A stretch of DNA of 5,194 bases from Pseudanabaenaceae cyanobacterium MP8IB2.15 (lineage in GTDB: Bacteria; Cyanobacteriota; Cyanobacteriia; Pseudanabaenales; Pseudanabaenaceae): NCBI GenBank assembly GCA_030248825.1, contig JARCMB010000132.1, positions 1-5,194 of the forward strand, given 5' to 3'. Position numbers and translations under genes: made by a program. Positions within the stretch are counted from its first letter, which is position 1. Each line of letters opens with the position of its first letter. Of the stretch, positions 1 through 3,920 are shown piece by piece. The notes beneath the pieces were generated by a model that saw nothing but the letters and a program-made list of their open reading frames with translations, was not told the DNA's origin and did no database searches.

Positions 1-79
1 ACAGATGTTTAGGTTGATAGAAATGCGCGGTGACAGTGCTTGACGATTCATCATAAGTTTCACTCTTAGTATTCGACAT
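1..79 (-). CDS. Possible 5' end of a divergent gene of unknown function (partial)
   Basis: An open frame starts at an ATG on the minus strand at 79-77 and stays open for 26 codons to the window edge. The peptide begins MSNTKSETYDESSS and continues TVTAHFYQPKHL. It is polar and rich in Ser and Thr at the N-terminus, like many cyanobacterial protein starts. An AGG lies only a few bases before the ATG, which is too close for a good Shine-Dalgarno. I do not recognise a family. The start is only 21 bp from the divergent hicB-like start, so the hicB promoter would have to lie inside this frame, which counts against both being normally expressed. Alternatively the stretch is non-coding, or its other strand carries the last 13 codons of an upstream gene ending at 43. 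Low confidence. Confidence 0.3.
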   Translation of the reverse strand, partial: MSNTKSETYDESSSTVTAHFYQPKHL

Positions 80-100
80 ACCTAAATTTGAGATAGATAT

Positions 101-274
101 ATGAAATTTAATGTGGCTATCGATCGAGATGAAGACGGTGTTTGGTTTGTAGAGTGCGCTAGCATTCCTGGTTGTGTTAGTCAAGGTCAGACCAAAGAGC
201 AAGCCCTGATTAATATTCAAGATTCGATCGTCGCCTGCCTTCAAGTCAGAGCAGAGAGAGGTTTGCTCGGCTAA
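101..274 (+). CDS. HicB-like antitoxin, short and probably C-terminally truncated
   Basis: This is a 57-residue protein of the HicB type II antitoxin fold. In intact pairs HicB binds and neutralises the HicA mRNA interferase and represses its own operon. What I see is the family's N-terminal signature: MKFNVAIDRDEDGVWFVEC at residues 1-19, the IPGCVSQGQT hairpin at 22-31, then the helix KEQALINIQDSIVACLQVR. The start at 101 is forced, because an in-frame TGA lies at 89-91. There is no strong Shine-Dalgarno. Cyanobacterial relatives, as I remember them, run about 10-15 residues further with a pattern like PLTVE...VEV. Here that tail reads in another frame (271-303). No HicA gene (small, with the double-stranded-RNA-binding-like fold and a catalytic His) is visible on either side, so this is an orphan or decaying antitoxin. 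The family call is fairly firm; function is doubtful. Confidence 0.75.
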   Translation: MKFNVAIDRDEDGVWFVECASIPGCVSQGQTKEQALINIQDSIVACLQVRAERGLLG

Positions 275-332
275 CTGTAAGTGAATTTGTTGGTGCTACT
301 TGATGTAGAAAGCGATCTCGTCTCAATAACTT

Positions 333-425
333 TTAGACCTCAGATCGATCGAATAAATCTTGATAAGACTGACGATATTCTTGACTCTTCAAAAGCTGGA
401 TCGTCCGCAAAAACGTCCATAACAT
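333..425 (-). CDS. Possible 30-residue small protein behind the S2P-like gene
   Basis: A 30-codon frame starts at ATG 425-423 and ends with TAA at 335-333. It lies in the same reading frame as the S2P-like gene, beginning two codons after that gene's stop. The peptide starts MLWTFLRTIQLLKSQEYR and ends QSYQDLFDRSEV. It has a short hydrophobic, aromatic N-terminal half and a charged, Tyr- and Gln-rich C-terminal half, a composition that looks protein-like. No Shine-Dalgarno is visible, so it would depend on translational coupling or on readthrough of the TAA. I do not recognise it. It could be a small membrane-associated partner, the remnant of another gene, a lost C-terminal extension, or chance. 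Confidence 0.28.
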   Translation of the reverse strand: MLWTFLRTIQLLKSQEYRQSYQDLFDRSEV

Positions 426-431
426 TTTGGG

Positions 432-1880
432 TTAATTTAGACTGAGTAAAGGCATGAGAAATTTGGGAACGGGCAGAACGATCGCCAGCATTAAAACCAG
501 CATTACTAAACCGATGATGTCTCTACTCATGCCTAACTCTGTGACCTCATCTAGTGTCGCCTGTCTGTGACTTTTAAGCAGAAATAAGCCAAGTGCGATC
601 GACAGTAGCCAAGGTTGAATTAGAAAAGCTAGCATCAACAGTAATAACCTTGAAACTTTACCGACACTGACTGCCAACTTTTGCCCAAAAATCGCGTGGA
701 CGAACTGCCCACCTTCAAGATTACCTACAGGCATCAGCCCCACTGCCGTGATTACCAATCCTAACCAACCCGCCGCCGCCAGAGGATGCAGGTCGATCGA
801 ACTATTACTAAATCTTCCCAGCGTCACAATCTGCGCCACCAAGGCGATCGAGATCGATATTTTCGGATCGAATGGCAAAAAACTATCGATCGAATCTGGC
901 ACGATCACTACTGGCAGCGATGGCGAAAGTACTAATCCCCCAACTAGGATCGGTAAGGCGAGGATTAATCCTGCTATTGTCGGCGCGATCGCCAGATCGA
1001 ACAAAGCGCGACGATGAGGAACTGGAGATCGAACAAAAGATAAAGCTCCCAAAGTTCCAAGTGCAGGAAAAAATGGCAGGATTAAAGGTGGCGTTAACTT
1101 GACTTGATAGTGAGCCGCCACGATCCGACGGGCGATTTCTCTCGCAGTGACGATCGCCACCGCCGCCGTCAGGTAGATCAGCCCCGATTGCCAACCAGAA
1201 GTGATTCCCGCCCAACTAAGTTCGGATAAGCTTGGTTGAGCGATCCTAATCCCCAGCCACAGGGTGGTTAAAGTTGCTGCTACCGCTAAAATCAAATGGG
1301 GAACTAGGTTACTTGACGCAGATGTGAGAGCGTGATCGGAGTTAGGAACGATCGCAAAAAAATATTTTGGTTCGGATGCTGCTTCAGTCTCTGATTGGTC
1401 GGGATCTTCTGGTTGGCTTTGGAGTAAAAGTAGGAATCGATCGGCAAATGCGGCGTGGACTTTGGTTTTGATGATCTCGTAGGCTGCCGTAGTAGGGCTG
1501 GACTTATGTTTTTTTAGCTGATTTTTTGGATCGGGATTGTAGCGCAGTTGCCCATAGCAAATTACCGCCCCTTGTCGATATTCCACTGACTGTAAGTAAA
1601 AAACATTCCAAGGAAAACAAGCTCTCAACTCGACTTCTTCGGCTTTTGTGAGGAGAGGATCGATCGGCAGCTTCGGTAAATCTAAAATCGCCGTTTCTAG
1701 ATCTCGATCTGTGGGAACTAGCTTAAAGTAAAGCCAAGCCGCGCTCAGAACCAAGAAGGTTAGTAGAGAGTTAGGGATCGATCGATGCAACACCAGAGTC
1801 CAAGTTGATACTAGGATTGGAACTGCGATTGCAATTAACCAAGCTATCGATCGATGCCTCAAAAAATCACTCACTTTCAT
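432..1880 (-). CDS. Site-2 protease/EGY-type membrane protein lacking the zinc ligands (probable pseudoprotease)
   Basis: This is a 482-residue multi-pass membrane protein of the M50 site-2 protease family, EGY branch (cyanobacteria and plastids). Two helices occupy about residues 12-52. A soluble domain (about 60-180) carries GQLR at 110-113, matching the GNLR motif of EGY proteins. A hydrophobic M50 core follows from about 190 to 472. The HExxH position reads R247-E248-I-A-R251, so both zinc-binding histidines are arginine. The following strand KLTPPLILPFFPALGTLGAL and the FDLAIAPTIAG helix (294-304) are typical of the family. The second catalytic motif, usually NxxPxxxLDGG, reads GLMPVGNLEGG (381-391), so the metal-binding Asp is Glu389 and the Asn is Gly381. 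The large frame is intact, so this looks like a maintained non-catalytic protein, comparable to plant EGY3, which lacks the zinc motif. The likely site is a thylakoid or plasma membrane. The ATG at 1880-1878 gives a normal N-terminus; only a weak AAGA precedes it. Confidence 0.85.
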   Translation of the reverse strand: MKVSDFLRHRSIAWLIAIAVPILVSTWTLVLHRSIPNSLLTFLVLSAAWLYFKLVPTDRDLETAILDLPKLPIDPLLTKAEEVELRACFPWNVFYLQSVEYRQGAVICYGQLRYNPDPKNQLKKHKSSPTTAAYEIIKTKVHAAFADRFLLLLQSQPEDPDQSETEAASEPKYFFAIVPNSDHALTSASSNLVPHLILAVAATLTTLWLGIRIAQPSLSELSWAGITSGWQSGLIYLTAAVAIVTAREIARRIVAAHYQVKLTPPLILPFFPALGTLGALSFVRSPVPHRRALFDLAIAPTIAGLILALPILVGGLVLSPSLPVVIVPDSIDSFLPFDPKISISIALVAQIVTLGRFSNSSIDLHPLAAAGWLGLVITAVGLMPVGNLEGGQFVHAIFGQKLAVSVGKVSRLLLLMLAFLIQPWLLSIALGLFLLKSHRQATLDEVTELGMSRDIIGLVMLVLMLAIVLPVPKFLMPLLSLN

Positions 1881-1978
1881 ATTCTTAAATCTTAAATCAT
1901 CTGACGAAATCGAGACCTATCTTTTATCTGCCGAATTGTGACTGAGCATTAGGAATCTGAACAACATTACCAAAATTG

Positions 1979-1992
1979 TATTACCAGTAATA
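1979..1992. repeat. 14-bp inverted repeat between divergent genes, with a direct half-repeat
   Basis: TATTAC-CA-GTAATA is a perfect 6+6 palindrome with a 2-bp centre. The heptamer ATTACCA in it (1980-1986) also occurs exactly 14 bp earlier (1966-1972). It lies in the 157-bp gap between the divergent S2P-like gene and the zinc-ribbon gene, 46 bp before the latter's start, which is where an operator could sit. In AT-rich intergenic DNA such a palindrome can arise by chance, and I cannot assign a regulator. Confidence 0.25.
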
Positions 1993-2027
1993 GACCAAAC
2001 TCGTCTAGAATTCTCAGAATTAAGCAT

Positions 2028-2033
2028 AGGAGA
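2028..2033 (+). promoter_or_regulatory. Shine-Dalgarno sequence of the zinc-ribbon gene
   Basis: AGGAGA lies four bases before the ATG at 2038. It is a strong match to the anti-Shine-Dalgarno and fixes the start. It is the best ribosome binding site in the window; the neighbouring genes have weak or none. Confidence 0.8.
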
Positions 2034-2037
2034 AACT

Positions 2038-2247
2038 ATGACCAGTCCACCACAAAATGTCACTGTGAAATGTCCTAAATGCGATCATACCTATGAGGAT
2101 TGGTACAGAGGCTCTGTAAATCTTGACCTAGATAACTTCGACGATGAATATTTAGACCGATGTTCGAGTGCTGTCTGTCCTTACTGTGGTCATAAGGTTT
2201 ACTTCAATACGCTCATCTCAAAAGATGGAGTATTTTATCTAAGCTAA
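2038..2247 (+). CDS. Small zinc-ribbon protein of unknown function
   Basis: This 69-residue protein has two CxxC knuckles, CPKC at 12-15 and CPYC at 47-50. They are separated by a 31-residue acidic, aromatic insert (EDWYRGSVNLDLDNFDDEYLD) containing an extra Cys42. The layout is that of a rubredoxin-like zinc ribbon binding one structural zinc. The C-terminal strand KVYFNTLISKDGVFYLS completes the fold. Similar CPKC...YEDWYR...CPxCGHKV proteins are, to my recollection, scattered among bacteria as uncharacterised proteins. The protein is cytosolic, with no signal peptide or membrane segment. The gene stands alone, divergent from the S2P-like gene, with no co-directional neighbour close enough for an operon. 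It has no CGATCG site, unlike its upstream neighbour. Protein or nucleic-acid binding is possible but not shown. The gene is sound; its function is unknown. Confidence 0.8.
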   Translation: MTSPPQNVTVKCPKCDHTYEDWYRGSVNLDLDNFDDEYLDRCSSAVCPYCGHKVYFNTLISKDGVFYLS

Positions 2248-2287
2248 TTGAACCTTATCTGAAATATATGCTTCTTTTGATGAACTA

Positions 2288-2313
2288 CCCCACCCTGCTA
2301 CGCGAGGACGGGG
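2288..2313. repeat. GC-rich imperfect hairpin, possible IS200/IS605-type end remnant
   Basis: The stem is CCCC / AC·AC internal loop / CCT-GC, closed by a TAC loop, then GC-(bulged G)-AGG / GGGG. It is preceded by TTGATGAACTA. TTGAT (2277-2281) equals the insertion and TAM pentamer known for ISDra2-type IS200/IS605 elements. A TGAACTACCCC lead-in followed by a GC hairpin resembles ends I associate with such elements in cyanobacteria. No tnpA or tnpB reading frame is present, so at most this is a solitary end. It lies 41 bp after the zinc-ribbon stop and has no U-tract, so it is not a standard terminator, although it could still protect the mRNA 3' end. Confidence 0.35.
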
Positions 2314-2413
2314 AATGCGTCACGGAATTTGTTCAAATCGATCGCACGTCAATCAAGTTAGTAGTGATCGCTTTCATCTATCATCTATCTAACACCTGCT
2401 CTAGGTAGCTCGC

Positions 2414-2421
2414 AAGAGGGG
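2414..2421 (+). promoter_or_regulatory. Shine-Dalgarno sequence kept in front of the helicase remnant
   Basis: AAGAGGGG lies nine bases before ATG 2431, a normal spacing. It supports 2431 as the original start codon of the decayed gene and means that the short product could still be translated. Confidence 0.4.
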
Positions 2422-2430
2422 CAGATATTA

Positions 2431-2640
2431 ATGCACTCCCTTAGGGATTATCAAGCAGATGCGATAATGGATTCTGAGGCCAGGGTTTTAGTTAAAACAT
2501 GGAAACAACACATATTAGGCAAGCGTACCGTTGTATTTTCTGCCAACATCAAACTAAGCAATACTCTGGAGAATGCAAATGCACGCCTCTCCCTATGCTT
2601 TATCAGGCTTATGCTTAAGCGCGTTGCTACCGTTTCTTGA
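2431..2640 (+). pseudogene. Internally deleted remnant of an SSL2/COG1061-type DEAD/DEAH helicase gene
   Basis: The 69-codon frame begins MHSLRDYQADAIMD, which matches the N-terminal LRDYQ..AI element of superfamily 2 helicases of the SSL2/type III restriction class. It then continues directly as VLVKTWKQHILGKRTVVFSANIKLSNTL (about residues 19-47). In that family this corresponds to the start of the second RecA-like domain, where the pattern is TW....GKRTVVF...I.HS..L. Everything between is missing: Walker A, the DExH box and motif III, which is roughly 150-200 residues in intact proteins. The remaining residues (about 48-69) do not resemble the family, so the 3' part is also lost or replaced. 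No intact helicase could be made from it. The reading on the opposite strand (2451-2684) has no recognisable content. The alternative is a chance frame, but two family motifs in the right order and frame make that less likely. Confidence 0.55.
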
Positions 2641-2693
2641 GTATGCCAAATGGGTTCTATAACAGCATTACCCACACTCGCCAATCAAAAGGG

Positions 2694-2707
2694 TGATCGG
2701 GAGATCA
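2694..2707 (+). repeat. Small hairpin TGATC-GGGA-GATCA
   Basis: This is a 5-bp perfect stem with a GGGA loop. In RNA it could extend by three G·U pairs and one A-U pair into the flanking GGG/UUUU. It lies after the helicase remnant and could be a worn terminator of that locus, but the stem is weak and the T-run is short. Confidence 0.25.
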
Positions 2708-2812
2708 TTTTCTCTGCTAGAGTGAGGATATAGCATTTGGACATCAAATAAAATTTTAGTGAGTTAGTTTAAGTAGACATAGTATTTTATTCCTTATTAA
2801 ATTAATAAAAAT

Positions 2813-3667
2813 ATGTTCGATCGAGTATTAATCTGTACGGACTTTTCTGATGGCTTGCTTCGTTTAGGGCAATTTCTTGAAAGTCTCTCTTTAGGAGGGA
2901 TGAAACAAATTGTTTTTCTACATATCGTATCCTTATCCGAAAAAGGGGTTATCCCACGAGTTGATGTAGAGAAAATGAAACAAGCCCGCTCTCGCTTAGA
3001 AGGTGCGGTTGGGGAAAGTCCTGCTGGAGTGGAAGTCAAAATAGAAATTCAATCTGGACAAATAGTTCAGAAAATTCTTCAGGCAGCTCAAGAATATCAG
3101 TCAGAATTAATTGTGGTGGGATCGCAAAGTCAGACATTATTCACCGAAAAGTTAATGGGTAGTACGATGGCTGCACTGTCTCAGCAAACAGCTATACCCC
3201 TATTCGTAATCCGTCCTCAATTAATTTCTGCTTACACTTCTGAAGAATTGAACCTCCGATGTCAGCATTTATTTCGTTCTTTGCTGCTACCCTACGATGA
3301 CAGCGAACCTGCTAAGTATCTGGTGCAACAAGTGAAACATTTAGCAGGGAAGCAGACTGGCAGATTTTTGGAGCGGTGCGAACTGTGCTGGGTTGAAGAC
3401 AGCCTTACCCCACCACAAGCTTACAATACTCTGTCCCAACTTAAAATCGATCTCGAAGAGGTAAATTTACAAGTAGAAATAGGGATGCGACAAGGACACA
3501 GCTGTAGTACTGAGATTCTCCAAGCTGCTCAAACTGCTGACGTTAGTGCGATCGCCGTGTCAACAGGTACGATCGGTAAATTGCAAGAGTGGTTTGTCTC
3601 AAGTTTTGCCTCAGAACTATTGCGTCATAGCTGTCGTCCCGTGATCTTTTTCCCACCCCGACGCTAA
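2813..3667 (+). CDS. Tandem-domain universal stress protein (Usp)
   Basis: This 284-residue protein has two Usp domains, the usual size for tandem cyanobacterial members. The first domain spans about 1-135, opening MFDRVLICTDFSD and ending with the helix-strand STMAALSQQTAIPLFVIR. The second spans about 154-281, opening FRSLLLPYDDSEPA and ending ASELLRHSCRPVIFF. Usp domains are cytosolic Rossmann-like folds that bind ATP or other ligands and dimerise under stress. The ATP loop, normally Gxx-G-(9x)-G-S/T, is worn. Domain 1 reads GSQSQ...MGST (103-118), with the second Gly replaced by Ser106. Domain 2 reads STGT...VSSF (250-265), with the phosphate-loop Gly lost. ATP binding is therefore doubtful, especially in domain 2. 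The start agrees with the family N-terminus. No Shine-Dalgarno is visible and the upstream DNA is very AT-rich, from which I could not pick a convincing promoter. The gene is followed at 254 bp by rpoB, which has its own promoter, so the two need not be co-transcribed. Confidence 0.88.
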   Translation: MFDRVLICTDFSDGLLRLGQFLESLSLGGMKQIVFLHIVSLSEKGVIPRVDVEKMKQARSRLEGAVGESPAGVEVKIEIQSGQIVQKILQAAQEYQSELIVVGSQSQTLFTEKLMGSTMAALSQQTAIPLFVIRPQLISAYTSEELNLRCQHLFRSLLLPYDDSEPAKYLVQQVKHLAGKQTGRFLERCELCWVEDSLTPPQAYNTLSQLKIDLEEVNLQVEIGMRQGHSCSTEILQAAQTADVSAIAVSTGTIGKLQEWFVSSFASELLRHSCRPVIFFPPRR

Positions 3668-3812
3668 AGCGAGCAGTCGTTTAGAAAAAAGGTCTGCTAC
3701 TTCTTTCATTTGAAAGTTGACAGTACCAAAAGATCGATCGAGTCTAAGTTGCCGCCACCAGCGATTAGCAAAATGAAGATTTGAGCATCGGCAATTAAAT
3801 TTAACAAAACTC

Positions 3813-3842
3813 TTGACATATATCTAGAGCATCAGATATGAT
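3813..3842 (+). promoter_or_regulatory. SigA-type promoter of rpoB
   Basis: A perfect -35 box TTGACA (3813-3818), an 18-bp spacer and the -10 box TATGAT (3837-3842) make a near-consensus housekeeping promoter. The predicted start near 3849 gives a 5' leader of about 72 nt before the rpoB ATG. This fits independent expression of the rpoB-rpoC operon, separate from the upstream usp gene. Confidence 0.7.
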
Positions 3843-3850
3843 TTGATGCT
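3828..3850. promoter_or_regulatory. Operator-like palindrome over the rpoB -10 box
   Basis: AGCATCAGAT-ATG-ATTTGATGCT is a 10-3-10 inverted repeat with one mismatch, and its seven outer bases are perfect on each side. It covers the -10 box and reaches the predicted transcription start, the classic position for a repressor site. The half-site GAGCATC (3827-3833) recurs at 3783-3789, 44 bp upstream on the same strand, about four helical turns away. Because it spans the start point, it would act as DNA rather than as an RNA hairpin. No known regulator is assigned. Confidence 0.45.
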
Positions 3851-3853
3851 TAT

Positions 3854-3867
3854 GCCTTGCTTTAGGC
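3854..3867 (+). repeat. Small hairpin in the rpoB leader
   Basis: GCCT-TGCTTT-AGGC forms a 4-bp stem near the 5' end of the predicted rpoB leader. It is weak. It could stabilise the 5' end of the mRNA or mean nothing. Confidence 0.2.
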
Positions 3868-3920
3868 GAGATACATATTTCATTTTCTAGTCCTCTCACT
3901 AAAACTGCAGTAATTAGTGC

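Larger units (their letters stand above)
2248..2812. other. 565-bp region without an intact gene
   Basis: This region separates the zinc-ribbon gene from the universal stress protein gene. It holds a GC-rich hairpin (2288-2313), a 7-bp tandem repeat CATCTAT twice (2375-2388), a helicase-gene remnant (2431-2640), a small hairpin (2694-2707) and an AT-rich stretch before the usp start. No tRNA or rRNA was recognised. The mixture of a possible mobile-element end and a broken gene suggests accessory DNA that is being lost. Confidence 0.6.

Noticed and set aside
40..72. TTGACG...TAGTAT as a promoter for the hicB-like gene
   Set aside because: The 21-bp spacer is too long for a housekeeping promoter and no better pair was found.
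748..1215. Three open frames overlapping the S2P-like gene (748-1017 plus, 872-1102 plus, 883-1215 minus)
   Set aside because: They lie entirely inside the well-supported minus-strand membrane-protein gene, in other frames. Their peptides are low-complexity Ser, Arg and Lys mixtures with no recognisable motif.
2573..2662. 29-codon plus-strand frame with a hydrophobic stretch (MQMHASPYALSGLCLSALLP...)
   Set aside because: It could be a tiny membrane peptide, but GGAG sits only one base from the ATG, no homologue comes to mind, and it lies in decayed DNA.
2451..2684. 77-codon minus-strand frame opposite the helicase remnant
   Set aside because: No domain is recognisable and no ribosome binding site was found. 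The plus strand carries helicase motifs, so this is the shadow.
2797..3039. 80-codon minus-strand frame opposite the start of usp
   Set aside because: It is antisense to a clear Usp domain and has no motif of its own.
3671..3716. Inverted repeats after usp (AGCAG...CTGCT and CTTTCA-TT-TGAAAG) as a terminator
   Set aside because: The first stem has only 5 bp and a long loop, the second a 2-base loop. Neither is followed by a T-run.
3717..3748. A second TTGACA (3717-3722) as an upstream rpoB promoter
   Set aside because: No -10 box lies at 16-19 bp spacing; the nearest TCTAAG is 20 bp away and poor.
3617..3826. Minus-strand open stretch between rpoB and usp containing NRWWRQLRLDRSFGTV and MKEVADLFSKRLLAL
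   Set aside because: The peptide looks somewhat protein-like, but its only ATG (3709) gives 30 codons mostly antisense to the usp end. I cannot tie it to a family, so it is too weak to call a decayed gene.
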